A DNA stretch of 64,000 nucleotides from an uncultured Mediterraneibacter sp. (GCA_944381495.1 CALWLJ010000006.1:123629-187628); one strand, 5' to 3'; shown: positions 45,887-55,439, counted from the stretch's first letter. The notes: generated from the sequence alone by a model not told the origin. Made by a program: numbers and translations.

Positions 45887-46494
45887 GTCATGTATTCCTC
45901 CCCTCGCAGTTCTTTCCATATAAATGCTCCTCTTTCATATATCATGTAGCTGTGCCTGGATCCCTCCTTCGGTATAGAGACAGACCCCGGATTCAGATAC
46001 ATGTAGCAGTTTCCATTCATATCCATGATTTCCTCACATGCCGGAATATGTGTGTGGCCGTTCAGCAGGATATCTCCATTCTGCATGGGCGGCAACGTAT
46101 GAGGATTATACACATGTCCATGGGTAGCAAAGATTGTAATGCTGTCCCGGTGTTTTTCCCGCCTCTGCTCTCTCTCCTTCTCATCCTTCCGATTTTCTGA
46201 AAGAGCTTCTAACTCCAGGAAACAATAATCTGCCATAATCGGAAAATCCAGCACCATCTGATCCACTTCTGTATCACAGTTGCCTCTTACACAGAGCAAT
46301 TCCCGCTTCAGCGGATTCAACATGGCAATCACTTCTTTCGGGGCATAGCCTTCCGGAAGATCATTCCTCGGTCCGTGATACAGAATATCCCCCAGAAGGA
46401 GCAGCCGGTCCGCTCCTTCCCTCTCATATGCATCCAGCATCTGTCCACAGTACAGCGCAGATCCATGAATGTCCGATGCGATCATTATCTTCAT
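45862..46494 (-). CDS. YfcE-like metallophosphoesterase
   Basis: About 210 aa. All five metal motifs are present: SDIHGS, GDILYHG, RGNCD, ATHGHVY and NGHTHIP. It resembles the YfcE phosphodiesterase family, which cuts simple phosphodiesters in vitro; physiological substrate unknown. It starts 107 nt after jetC on the same strand, in a gap with no terminator on that strand, so it may share the jetC transcript. Confidence 0.9.
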   Translation of the reverse strand: MKIMIASDIHGSALYCGQMLDAYEREGADRLLLLGDILYHGPRNDLPEGYAPKEVIAMLNPLKRELLCVRGNCDTEVDQMVLDFPIMADYCFLELEALSENRKDEKEREQRREKHRDSITIFATHGHVYNPHTLPPMQNGDILLNGHTHIPACEEIMDMNGNCYMYLNPGSVSIPKEGSRHSYMIYERGAFIWKELRGEEYMTWKTGSRF

Positions 46495-46601
46495 TCTTAC
46501 CTTCCTCCCGTCTGCTTATTTCCATCAAACACATAATGCCGGGGGCAAAGGGTATCCCCCTGCTTCTGCGGAGCCCCCTGCATTTTTCTCTCTTTCTACT
46601 T

Positions 46602-49600
46602 TCAGCTGTCACTTTTCAGCTGCCCATATTCCTCCCGTTCAAACTCCTGAATAGAAATATGTTTCTTGTTAGGATTTGCAAATACAAATGTCTTGTCTAC
46701 ATTTTCCAGATAGTTCTGGATCTTATCATTCGTGGCGCTGATGATGGCCTGGAATCCCAGCCCCCGTATTAAAGAAATACAGCTGGCTACTTTTTCAGCA
46801 TCCATCTTTGAAAATGCCTCATCCAGCACTACCAGACGTATGGTAGTATGCCGCCGGCTCCGGGCAGGTTCATTCACATGATACAGCTGGGCAAAACTTG
46901 CAAGCAGTGCCACGTACAATGGATTCTGGCCCTCCCCGCCGGAGTTCTTCCGGATCATCTTACTCAGCCCTATCTTCATATCCTTTTCGCCATGGATGAT
47001 CTGCTGCATGTCAAAAGACAAATAGGTCCGGTAATCCGCATACTTGTCCATATTTCTCTTTGCCTGTTCCAACTCCTCCTGAGTAGCGTTCTCAGGGGGA
47101 ATAAAAATATTGATCAGCTCATTCATCAGTTCGCCATATTCCTGCTCATGCTCCATGGTAAACATATTCAGCTGGTTCTCCATACCGCCGGCCAGCTGAG
47201 CAGGATCGATACTCAATGCATCATCCATGAACATCTTGTAGTATTTTCCGTCCGGCCCCTTATTTCTAGTAATAACAAATTGATATCTGTCCTTTCCAAA
47301 GTCAAGCCTCTCCAGGATCCGATTCAGCTCATCTTTCTTCTGATACGCCTCTCGTATCGCACTTCTGATCTTAAAGATGAAGTCATCTTTAAAATGCTCC
47401 ACAGCCGCTCTTGCCTGTTCCCCTGCTGCCTGCCTGTACTCCTCCAGTTCATCACAGCTAAGACTCTTCAGGAGCCGGTCATAAGGTCCATTATCCTGAA
47501 TCGTAGCAGAAAAGCTCCTGTTCGGATAATTTTTCAAATACAATGTCCGCCGATCTGCCAGTGCTGAAAACGCACAATTTCTTGCATTTTCAAGCCTTCC
47601 ATACTCGTTGATCCGCTGTTGTCTCAGATATTCCCAGTTAGAAGAGCGCCGCCCATCGAGATATTTTTCAAAGTCTTTTTCATATTTTTCATTCTTTTGA
47701 AAATCTTTTTGTTTCTTGCTTAATTCTTCTTCAATATCAAAGAGAACTTTTTTGTTTCTTCCATCAGAATCATTAATTTTCCAAATATTCTGAGCTGATT
47801 TTTGCAGGTTTTCCTTCACTTTTTCCTGTTCTTCCAGGATTTCCCGCTTCTTCTCCTCCCAAACTGAGACAGACTCAGTCTGCAATTTTTTCATTTCTTC
47901 TATTATCTGATTCTTTCTCTTTTCTCGGGTGGTTATCTCTTCCAGATCTTTTTTCCACTCCATATATTCATCCGCCGAATGAGGCAGACTTTCCAGCTGT
48001 AAGATTCTTCGCAGGTTTTCCCGTTGTTCCTGCAGAGGAATCCGCTGCGTCTGCAGCTCCTGGCACCTCTCTTCCAATCCTTTGATTCGCTGCCTCATGC
48101 TGGTTTCACCAATATAAGCCTGCCGGGTATACAGTTCCGGATTGATGCGGCGAAGCCGAAAGCCCTGATAAAGAACACAATCCGGCGTGATTCCGATCTT
48201 CTGCTGTCGCAGGTCATCTACATTTTCACACTTGATTACATTTCCAAGAAAGAAATCAATATACGCACGGACACAGGGATCTTTGGCTGTTACTTCCTGT
48301 GCCAGGGAACCTGCGCCGCTCCTGTTCTTTTTGTTTCGTCCATATTCATCAAGCACTCTTTCCGTATCCAAAAGAGCCGCTCTGCCGAAGTTCACATCCA
48401 TTTCCTTCCAGATTTCCATGGCATCCTTCACCCATTCCGGTTCCACTACCAGAAGAAGACGGCTGCTGCCCAAATAACCTTCTACTGCATTATGCCATTT
48501 TTCATCCGGCACATCCAACAGGTCTGCCAGGATCCGGACCTGGACAAATTTTCCACACCGCTCTTTCAGCCGATTGCGCAGCTCATAGCGAGCCTCCTCC
48601 AGCTCCCGGGGATAAGCCTTCCGCCCTTGCTTCAGCTCCTTCAGCTCTTCTCTGGCAGCCTTTTCCTCTTTTCTGATTCCCCGCAGCATGCTCTCCGTAT
48701 CCTTAAGTTCCTGCTCCAGCTCTCCCCGGAGCTCATTCAACTCATCCTTCAGTCTCTGAATATGCTCCTCAGATATATTCTGTTTTTCAAAACTCTCGAT
48801 ATCCCACACCGTCTGATTAGGCGTTACTTCCTCCTGTTTCCAGGCGCCAAGACCTTCTGCCGTCTTCTTCCATTTTCCGCGGCTGCCATAAAGACGTTCC
48901 AGAGTCTCATTCAGACTGCTCATTTCCTTTTCCAGTGCGGAATATCCGCTGTCAGCAATCCGAAGGATCACATCTTCATACTCTTTCTGCAGTTCTTCCT
49001 GTCTTTTTTCTTCCCTGGACTGTATTGTCTCCAGTCTTGCACGCTCGCCGGCTCCTGCCTCCATCCGGTCCTTCAGTTCCTTCTCCCGGCTCTCCAGCTG
49101 CAGAATCTCCAGCTTCCGGATCTGATAACTGCATGCTTCCGCATCCTGCCCGGTCCGTTCATATTCCTCGTACTTCTCCCGGATATCCTGCAGATGCCGG
49201 ATCTCTTTCATAGTCTCCTCAATCTTGCCGCGCATCCTTCCATATTGCATAACACTCTCCTGCATGTCCTCAATATGGATATCCTGTTCCATACAGATAT
49301 ATTCCTTCACAAAATCTTCCAGTCTTATATTCATCCGAAACGGTATCGCACGTTTAAATAACTTTGGAAATTTTTCCATATCCAGTCCGCCAAGATAAAT
49401 ATCATACAGCTGTTTCCTGAACCGCTCATTGCTTGGTCCACAATAAAAGTCTGACGGTTCAAACGATCTCTGCAGATACTCCCTTATCTCTGCCGTAGTT
49501 AGGCAGCGCCGGTCTGCCCGGTACTGATTTTCCAGAAGACCACTTCTGTGCCAGAAAAAGAGCCGCCCCACCTCATTGGTGGAGGTATCCACATCAAACA

Positions 49601-49994
49601 CAACACCAACACATTCTTTCATCCGGTTGCTGTCTTGGCTTTCTTCATCTGCTGCCACACTTCTTTCTTCAAGTTCCAGTACAATAGTACTTGAAAAGTT
49701 CCTGTTTCTCAGGTACTGAGATTCATTGTTGTCACCAATATTGACCATACCTCTCAAATACTCAATCAGAGAGCGGTCCGAATCATCAGCCGCCGCTTTG
49801 TTAAAAAATCCTCTGCCGTCTGTATTGGCATAGAGTACCAGCTGCAGAGCATCGATCACCGTTGACTTTCCGCTTCCCGAATGACCGGTGAAAAAATTCA
49901 CTCCGCTGCTGAACGTCAGTATTTTTCTGTCTATATAATGCCAGTTATTCAGGCATATCTTCGAAAGCGCCTTGAACCGCTGTTTCCTCTCCAC
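46602..49994 (-). CDS. jetC: JetC/MksB-like SMC ATPase
   Basis: About 1130 aa. Walker A lies at about 37-45 (GHSGSGKST), a long coiled coil occupies about 250-950 with a hinge-like segment in the middle, and near the C-terminus are the signature NSGGEGQNPLYVALLASF (about 1018) and Walker B LVVLDEAFSKMDAEK (about 1055). This matches the SMC-like subunit of Wadjet (Jet) and MksBEF complexes, which extrude DNA loops. The start is a GTG at 49994 after AGGAGG, 50 nt inside jetB. The nuclease partner JetD is not found downstream. Confidence 0.88.
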   Translation of the reverse strand: MERKQRFKALSKICLNNWHYIDRKILTFSSGVNFFTGHSGSGKSTVIDALQLVLYANTDGRGFFNKAAADDSDRSLIEYLRGMVNIGDNNESQYLRNRNFSSTIVLELEERSVAADEESQDSNRMKECVGVVFDVDTSTNEVGRLFFWHRSGLLENQYRADRRCLTTAEIREYLQRSFEPSDFYCGPSNERFRKQLYDIYLGGLDMEKFPKLFKRAIPFRMNIRLEDFVKEYICMEQDIHIEDMQESVMQYGRMRGKIEETMKEIRHLQDIREKYEEYERTGQDAEACSYQIRKLEILQLESREKELKDRMEAGAGERARLETIQSREEKRQEELQKEYEDVILRIADSGYSALEKEMSSLNETLERLYGSRGKWKKTAEGLGAWKQEEVTPNQTVWDIESFEKQNISEEHIQRLKDELNELRGELEQELKDTESMLRGIRKEEKAAREELKELKQGRKAYPRELEEARYELRNRLKERCGKFVQVRILADLLDVPDEKWHNAVEGYLGSSRLLLVVEPEWVKDAMEIWKEMDVNFGRAALLDTERVLDEYGRNKKNRSGAGSLAQEVTAKDPCVRAYIDFFLGNVIKCENVDDLRQQKIGITPDCVLYQGFRLRRINPELYTRQAYIGETSMRQRIKGLEERCQELQTQRIPLQEQRENLRRILQLESLPHSADEYMEWKKDLEEITTREKRKNQIIEEMKKLQTESVSVWEEKKREILEEQEKVKENLQKSAQNIWKINDSDGRNKKVLFDIEEELSKKQKDFQKNEKYEKDFEKYLDGRRSSNWEYLRQQRINEYGRLENARNCAFSALADRRTLYLKNYPNRSFSATIQDNGPYDRLLKSLSCDELEEYRQAAGEQARAAVEHFKDDFIFKIRSAIREAYQKKDELNRILERLDFGKDRYQFVITRNKGPDGKYYKMFMDDALSIDPAQLAGGMENQLNMFTMEHEQEYGELMNELINIFIPPENATQEELEQAKRNMDKYADYRTYLSFDMQQIIHGEKDMKIGLSKMIRKNSGGEGQNPLYVALLASFAQLYHVNEPARSRRHTTIRLVVLDEAFSKMDAEKVASCISLIRGLGFQAIISATNDKIQNYLENVDKTFVFANPNKKHISIQEFEREEYGQLKSDS

Positions 49995-50589
49995 TGTATT
50001 CCTCCTCGCTGAATGTATTTAAGAGCTGTCTTATATCATCACCTGTAAGAACCGCGTTGATACAGGGGTAAATCACCAGACGAGTATTTTCGTCCAGCTC
50101 TTCCAGAACATCCAGCGGCTCGATCAGCTGATATTTCTTGAGCAGAGATACCGTCCTCCGTATCTCCGTAGGTGACGGAAGGGAATGAAGCACATGAAAC
50201 TCCCCTGCCTTCCCGTTTACCATACCCAATGTCACGATTACGCTGCTGCTTGATGACGCCTCAGACATCTTTTCATCATACAGAAGTTTAAGAATCAAAA
50301 CATAGATTGTCGCCAGTCTGGGCAGCTTCTCTCCCCATAGACTTTCATCACGGATATAGAGCATCCCCATATGCATATTCTGGCATAGTGTAATTCCCGC
50401 CACACGAAAGTAGTCCTTCAGGAACTCCACGTGTTTATCTGCTGTCCTGTACTCCCGGACAGGCACCATCCTCCCTGCCCTTCGATCATATTTTCTTTCC
50501 AGAAGATATGTCTGTCGGAACAGAGTTCTGATCACCTCTGTAAGCCCATCTTTCTCTTCCTCCGGCAGCTGTTCAAAATATTCTATCAT
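49945..50589 (-). CDS. jetB: JetB-like (DUF4194/MksE-type) subunit
   Basis: About 214 aa. It sits between JetA and JetC with an ATGA overlap to JetA, as in Wadjet operons, and its length and winged-helix-like make-up fit the MksE/JetB kleisin-associated subunit (including REYRTADKHVEFLKDYFRVAGITLCQNMHMGMLYI). The start at 50589 follows GGAGGAG. Identification rests on gene order and overall pattern more than on any single motif. Confidence 0.82.
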   Translation of the reverse strand: MIEYFEQLPEEEKDGLTEVIRTLFRQTYLLERKYDRRAGRMVPVREYRTADKHVEFLKDYFRVAGITLCQNMHMGMLYIRDESLWGEKLPRLATIYVLILKLLYDEKMSEASSSSSVIVTLGMVNGKAGEFHVLHSLPSPTEIRRTVSLLKKYQLIEPLDVLEELDENTRLVIYPCINAVLTGDDIRQLLNTFSEEEYSGEETAVQGAFEDMPE

Positions 50590-52028
50590 CGTGGTCTCCT
50601 CCGTATAAATCTCAGATCCGGATAGCAATATCTCCCATTATGTATCATCCGCGGTTCTTGGCTATCTGTTTCATCCCCAGCACTGTTCTCCACTTCATAT
50701 GCACTGTCCTTACGGATCGCATAATCATAGGCAAGAATCAGCTTCTCAAAGTCTACATCCGTCATCACACGAATCTCAGCCGTATCCATCACATCCCCGG
50801 TCATATGATCCTCAATAAAATTCCGGATTTCTTCCTGGCTGTATCGGTTCTGTATCCGGTTCATCCGCAGTACCTCATCCCGGTCAAGATCTTCTATCTC
50901 TTCCTCCGGAGCCATCTGTTTTATGAAATCTCCCCGGCTCTTTCTCCTCTTATAGAGTGACTTTTCCGACAGGATTTCCAGAAAAGACAGATTCATACGA
51001 CACGCAGCTCCCGTCAGCATCTCTGCTTCCTTATCCGCCCTTGCTGTTCTGTCAGCTCCGTTTCCATCTTCTCCATTCCTGTATTCATCCTCTCCGGACA
51101 TACGGTTAAGAAGCCGGACTACAAGCCCGTGGGTGTCCGTCTCCCCGCTCAACAGATAATTAAGCCTGGTCACTGTGGCACGCACATACTTTGAATGTTC
51201 CTTGTCCATATTGGCAATGCGGTGCTCAATATCATCGAATCCCCTCTCAATCAGATCCAAAAGATCGATAACATCTTCCCCGTCATCTCCGGAGGCTGCT
51301 GCCCGCTCCCGCACCTGGGATATCCAGTCTTCATCTTCTCTCATATCACGGATGCACTGCTTGATATCATTTTTGTAAATGTAGAAGTTATCTGATGTCT
51401 TCAGGATGTGATACTTCTTCCTGACCACTTCCTCTACATAACCTTCCAAATGCTCCTTCAGAAGATCGCCGTAATTCTTCTTATCCAGCAGCCTGTCAAA
51501 AAACCGGTCCATGTTATGAAGCATATTCTGCAGTGCCTTGTTCAACTGCCGCGTGTTGACAAGCGCTGTGCGCAGCATGCCGATCCCGACTCTTGGATCA
51601 TTCCGGAAAGAATAAAGGGTCGCATATACATTCTGAATATACACTTCCGTTTCCTCCGGTCCCTCCGAATCCAGCTTTTCAAAAGCCTGTATAAAAACAG
51701 CCGCATAATCCGGAATAACAATGCTGGTAGTCATAGAAACATAATCCTCAACCTTCTTCAGCCATCCGGTCCGCACCAACCAGTTGAGCATACGCGATGC
51801 GGCAGTCTCCAACATATCAAAATCCGTCTCAGATTCCTCCCGCATAAGCTCGATCTTCTTCCGCGCATTCATATCGCTCAGAATCTGAAGACATACCTCC
51901 CGGCTGAGAAAGTAGTTGCTGTATTCATACTCCTGATTAATGCACAATAAAGCATCGATGTAAACTTCTCTGTTTACAGATCGGAATAAGCTCCAGAATG
52001 TATCCGGTATTTCATAGCGAAGCTGCAT
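50586..52028 (-). CDS. jetA: JetA-like (MksF-type) kleisin subunit
   Basis: About 480 aa, mostly helical, matching the Wadjet JetA family in length and in leading the operon. The N-terminus (residues 1-120) is winged-helix-like (SNYFLSREVCLQILSDM); a long helical middle and a variable acidic segment (about 310-340) follow. JetA bridges the SMC heads in the complex. AGGAGA precedes the start at 52028. Confidence 0.85.
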   Translation of the reverse strand: MQLRYEIPDTFWSLFRSVNREVYIDALLCINQEYEYSNYFLSREVCLQILSDMNARKKIELMREESETDFDMLETAASRMLNWLVRTGWLKKVEDYVSMTTSIVIPDYAAVFIQAFEKLDSEGPEETEVYIQNVYATLYSFRNDPRVGIGMLRTALVNTRQLNKALQNMLHNMDRFFDRLLDKKNYGDLLKEHLEGYVEEVVRKKYHILKTSDNFYIYKNDIKQCIRDMREDEDWISQVRERAAASGDDGEDVIDLLDLIERGFDDIEHRIANMDKEHSKYVRATVTRLNYLLSGETDTHGLVVRLLNRMSGEDEYRNGEDGNGADRTARADKEAEMLTGAACRMNLSFLEILSEKSLYKRRKSRGDFIKQMAPEEEIEDLDRDEVLRMNRIQNRYSQEEIRNFIEDHMTGDVMDTAEIRVMTDVDFEKLILAYDYAIRKDSAYEVENSAGDETDSQEPRMIHNGRYCYPDLRFIRRRPR

Positions 52029-52062
52029 GTAAATTCTCCTGTTCTTGATGTATCACCAATCT

Positions 52063-52091
52063 ATTGTACCAAATAAAGCCATTTTCCGCAA
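52063..52091 (-). promoter_or_regulatory. Candidate promoter of jetABC
   Basis: An extended -10 TGGTACAAT (TACAAT at 52063-52068 on the minus strand) with a weak -35 TTGCGG (52086-52091), 17 bp apart. It lies about 35 nt upstream of the jetA start. Confidence 0.5.
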
Positions 52092-52132
52092 ACTTCAACG
52101 GAATATTAAGGGATACCTCCGATACAGAAAAC

Positions 52133-52152
52133 GGGAGAGCTACCGCTCTCCC
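52133..52152 (-). terminator. Terminator of the AbiEi-like gene
   Basis: GGGAGAGC (52133-52140) pairs with GCTCTCCC (52145-52152), with loop TACC and a T-rich tail on the minus strand. It separates the AbiEi-like gene from jetABC, so the two are distinct transcripts. Confidence 0.75.
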
Positions 52153-52219
52153 TGTCAGCCGGGCCGTCTGCATCTCTGCACCCCATTTTTCATTCTTCAT
52201 TCGTATCAGCCGCTGTTCT

Positions 52220-52849
52220 TTATTCCACTGCATTCTCAGCTTCTTTCCAGTTCTCCTGCTCTTCCTTCACACATTTCAGTGCGCGAAGTCTCTTGCCGTA
52301 TTCCTCAAGCCGTGCCAGATCATGAGACTTCTTTAGATATGCGGTCTCTACCTCCATCAGCACCTCATCACTAAGTCGGCTCTTCATACGGATACAGTCA
52401 CACATCGTCCTGTCAGTCGAATAAACTTTATATGAGCCAAACTCCGTGTTGATCTCCTCGATTTCCCCATCCTGATCTGTATTCTGGAAATAATAGCGGT
52501 TGACCGGAAATGCAAACTCCATCTTCTTCCGGTCCGTTCTCGTAGTCGCCACAGAAACAATCTCCGGTTCTTTCTTAAGCATGCCCTGAAGATAGCAAGC
52601 GCTGTCCATACAGATCACCGCATTCCTGTTCACCTTTCCGATCTCGATATACTTATGATCTGCCGGCTTTTCGCGTCCGCACTCGGTACACCAGTACCAT
52701 CCCCGTGCAAACTTCTCCAGGACGCCTTTATCCACAAGTTCTTGAATCTGAATTGCTGTAATCCCATGATCTTTCAGCTGTTCAAAATTCATATAGCCAT
52801 GATTTTGATGAAACAGCTCCAAAATTTTCTCATAGGTTTTCAGTAACAT
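52220..52849 (-). CDS. AbiEi-like antitoxin domain protein, solitary
   Basis: About 209 aa. The N-terminal winged helix (about 1-60, with a KLARGWYW-like FARGWYWC motif) is typical of AbiEi antitoxins, and the C-terminal part (TEFGSYKVYSTDRTMCDCIRMKSRL) matches the AbiEi repressor domain. AbiEi normally pairs with the AbiEii nucleotidyltransferase toxin, absent here. The start at 52849 follows AAGGAGGG 8 nt away; an in-frame extension to 52933 lacks a site. It has its own promoter and terminator. Confidence 0.8.
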   Translation of the reverse strand: MLLKTYEKILELFHQNHGYMNFEQLKDHGITAIQIQELVDKGVLEKFARGWYWCTECGREKPADHKYIEIGKVNRNAVICMDSACYLQGMLKKEPEIVSVATTRTDRKKMEFAFPVNRYYFQNTDQDGEIEEINTEFGSYKVYSTDRTMCDCIRMKSRLSDEVLMEVETAYLKKSHDLARLEEYGKRLRALKCVKEEQENWKEAENAVE

Positions 52850-52860
52850 GTCGTTTCCCT

Positions 52861-52999
52861 CCTTAGAATACTTCGCCAGATATGGCGCTTTCCGACTCAA
52901 CAGTTCATACACATTTCCTGCAATTTCCGCCATCGCTGTTTGAATCTACACTTACACATATATTATCATTGTTCTCGCTGTCGGTCAAGTATTCTAAGG
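52861..52999 (-). promoter_or_regulatory. Promoter and paired inverted repeats of the AbiEi-like gene
   Basis: On the minus strand TTGACC (52983-52988) and TAATAT (52960-52965) are 17 bp apart. A 13-bp perfect inverted repeat, CCTTAGAATACTT at 52861-52873 and its complement at 52987-52999, has one copy over the -35 and the other over the ribosome binding site. A small CGCCA/TGGCG hairpin (52875-52888) lies between. AbiEi proteins bind inverted repeats in their own promoters, so these are candidate operators. Confidence 0.55.
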
Positions 53000-53006
53000 G
53001 ATTTTA

Positions 53007-53624
53007 TTACTTTTCTTTCCCCCTGTCCATTATCTTACAGAAGATCACCGCCGCCCCGGTACTCACTGCTGTTGCCAGGATCCCGGCCCCAACGATTGCA
53101 GCCGGATTCACGCTTCCATATTGGCTCCGGTAAGCAATCACATTTACCGGGATCAGCTGTAACGACGATATATTAATAATGAGAAATGTACACATTTCAT
53201 TGCTGGCAATTTCCTTCTTCCGTACAGGTCCGGAAATTTTTCTGTTTCTTCTGTCATCTTCCAACTTTCCCAGTTCCTCCATGGCCCGCAATCCTGCCGG
53301 AGTAGCCGCCCATCCAAGCCCCAGGACATTTGCGATAAAATTAGTCGCAATATGCTCATTTGCCTTATGATCTGCCGGCAGATCCGGGAAAAGGAAGCGG
53401 ATCAACGGCCCCATCTTTTTTGAAGCCGCTTCAATAATTCCCGCCCTGGACGCGATTTCCATGATTCCCGTCCAGAATGACATGACGCCGATCATCGTGA
53501 TACAAAGTGTTACCGCATCTCCCGCTGAATCCAGTGCAGCATTCGTCATATTAGCCATTTTTCCGTTAAAAGCGCCGAACACAATGCCTGTCAATATCAT
53601 CCCTGCCCACAGATAATTAAGCAC
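53007..53624 (-). CDS. spmA: Spore maturation protein A
   Basis: About 205 aa with several membrane helices and the nucleoside-recognition (Gate) pattern GVMSFWTGIMEIASRAGI and HIATNFIANVLGLGWAATPAGLRAM. SpmA and SpmB work together in dehydration of the spore core. Start GTG at 53624 lies just after the DUF885 stop with GGGAGG upstream, so the two are one transcript. SpmB is on the other strand, about 2 kb away. Confidence 0.93.
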   Translation of the reverse strand: MLNYLWAGMILTGIVFGAFNGKMANMTNAALDSAGDAVTLCITMIGVMSFWTGIMEIASRAGIIEAASKKMGPLIRFLFPDLPADHKANEHIATNFIANVLGLGWAATPAGLRAMEELGKLEDDRRNRKISGPVRKKEIASNEMCTFLIINISSLQLIPVNVIAYRSQYGSVNPAAIVGAGILATAVSTGAAVIFCKIMDRGKEK

Positions 53625-53627
53625 CGC

Positions 53628-55439
53628 TCATACCTCCCACATATATTTCCTCACGATCCCAAACGGAGCCGGCCCCACGTCCAATACCGCTTCATGAAAC
53701 TCCTTCTGGGAAAACTCATCTCCCCGTTCTTCTATCCATTCCTTTTTTAGCTCCAGAAATTCTACATATCCAATATAATACTTCAGATAATTCCCCGGTG
53801 AACCTATGATCAGCTCATAGATCTGATCCACCGTCTCTGCATCTGTAATTCCATAACTGCTGAAAAAAGACACGGTATCCATTCTGCTCCATCCCTCATA
53901 ATGGATCCCCATATCTGCCAGAGCATACAGGCCCAAAATAATAGAACTGTTCTTCTGAAGAAGAGTAGCCTGCTCTGTCGTCAGAGGCGTCAGGTAATAA
54001 CTGCACATTTCTGCATAAGTGGCCCATCCCTCAACGTAGCCGCCAAAGTTAAAAATATTCCGCACCGGATCCGGATCTGTTTCCTCATAATACACAGTCT
54101 GATACAAATGTCCGGGATATCCCTCATGAGCAAGTGTTGTAAACAACGTCAGCGCATCTCCCATATGAGATTCATTAATATAGATCACATTTTCCTGTGT
54201 GTTATCAATAGCCGGAATCATATAGAACGCAGGGCTGAGATGCTCTTCCATTGCCTCAGGCACATACTTCACCTGTAGATCTGTTTCCGGAACCTCGGGA
54301 AAGGCATTCCCGATTCCCTCTTTCAGACTGCCTAGAATCTGTTCCGGATTGTTCTGCATCACCACAGCGGCAGCCTCCGAAGCATCATCCGCTGTCAGTC
54401 CCAGGACCTGCTCCATGTCCTCCAGATCATCCACAATCTGCCTCCTTGTCAGATCTTCCAGTTCTCCGATAGAACGTTCAGATCCGGTAGACTGCTTTAC
54501 TGTCATCTCATAATACTCTCCCCCATCAGGCAGATAAACAAGTCCCTTTTCATTCTTCCCGCTCCCTCTCATACCTTCGAGAGCTGAAACAAGTTTTTCA
54601 TAGGCAGGGAGTACATAATCTTCTATCATTCCGGCATTTGCCTGAATATAATTACTCTTTTCTTCGTCTGTCAGCTCTTCTATTTCTCCGACGCGTTCTG
54701 CAAATGTAGAATAGAGATAATTTTCCTCTCCCATACCCAGAAAAGCGCTACATTGATCCAGAACCGTATCCAGTGCATAGTCTGCCATAAACAGCCCTGC
54801 CTCTGCCTTATCTCTTTCAAACTCGATAAGACTGTCAAAATAATCCTCTGTAGTCTTCATCAGTTCCAGATATGTATCAATATCATCTCTGTCATAAAAG
54901 GGATATTCAGATAAAATCACCGGCAGCTGTGTCTGTATGCCGCTTACCAGTCCCAGCGGCTCATCATACAGAATAAAATCCGCAGCCTTTTCCACCGCCC
55001 TCAGGTAATAATTCAGTATCTCATAGGTAATCTTATTCTGAATATCCAGCTTACTGTAATCATAACTAAGAAGAGCATTTTGCATATTTTCTGCCGCAGC
55101 ACGAATCTCATCCGGATCTACATTAAAACTTCCGAATGATACGGATGGCTCCTGTATTCCAAATTGCTGAGGATCCCGCAGTGTATAATGTAAATTCACT
55201 GTGTTTGAAGCCACCTCACTGCGAAACACTTCCATAGTATACGTCTCAAAAGCCGCATTTTCTTCCTCTTCTGTCCCTGCTGCACATCCAGATACCGCCA
55301 CACCAGTCAAAATACACAGGCACACAGACAAGCTTATCAGACATTTTCTGGTCTTTCTTTTTCCTGGAAAATCACTTTTTTTATAGACTAACTTCTGCAA
55401 CAGACTGCCTTTATAGTAAGTTAAAGACCGCATATACAC
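53628..55439 (-). CDS. DUF885 family lipoprotein, probable metallopeptidase
   Basis: About 603 aa. A lipoprotein signal precedes Cys in VAVSGCAAG (about 52). The family signature HEGYPGH (LAHEGYPGHLYQ) supplies zinc ligands, with E of NFGGYVEGWATYAE further on. The DUF885 family is thought to be metal peptidase-like; its target here is unknown. The N-terminus is uncertain: the first 30 residues are basic and polar, and a TTG start near codon 14 is also possible. It sits between spmA and spmB, with only 3 nt to the spmA start codon. Confidence 0.85.
   Translation of the reverse strand: MYMRSLTYYKGSLLQKLVYKKSDFPGKRKTRKCLISLSVCLCILTGVAVSGCAAGTEEEENAAFETYTMEVFRSEVASNTVNLHYTLRDPQQFGIQEPSVSFGSFNVDPDEIRAAAENMQNALLSYDYSKLDIQNKITYEILNYYLRAVEKAADFILYDEPLGLVSGIQTQLPVILSEYPFYDRDDIDTYLELMKTTEDYFDSLIEFERDKAEAGLFMADYALDTVLDQCSAFLGMGEENYLYSTFAERVGEIEELTDEEKSNYIQANAGMIEDYVLPAYEKLVSALEGMRGSGKNEKGLVYLPDGGEYYEMTVKQSTGSERSIGELEDLTRRQIVDDLEDMEQVLGLTADDASEAAAVVMQNNPEQILGSLKEGIGNAFPEVPETDLQVKYVPEAMEEHLSPAFYMIPAIDNTQENVIYINESHMGDALTLFTTLAHEGYPGHLYQTVYYEETDPDPVRNIFNFGGYVEGWATYAEMCSYYLTPLTTEQATLLQKNSSIILGLYALADMGIHYEGWSRMDTVSFFSSYGITDAETVDQIYELIIGSPGNYLKYYIGYVEFLELKKEWIEERGDEFSQKEFHEAVLDVGPAPFGIVRKYMWEV

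Noticed and set aside
46540-46582. G-rich hairpin between jetC and the phosphoesterase gene as terminator
   Set aside because: The T-run follows on the plus strand only, the wrong direction for the minus-strand jet transcript.
48024-49361. 445-codon open frame opposite jetC
   Set aside because: Antisense to the coiled-coil region, caused by the codon bias of Glu/Lys/Gln repeats.
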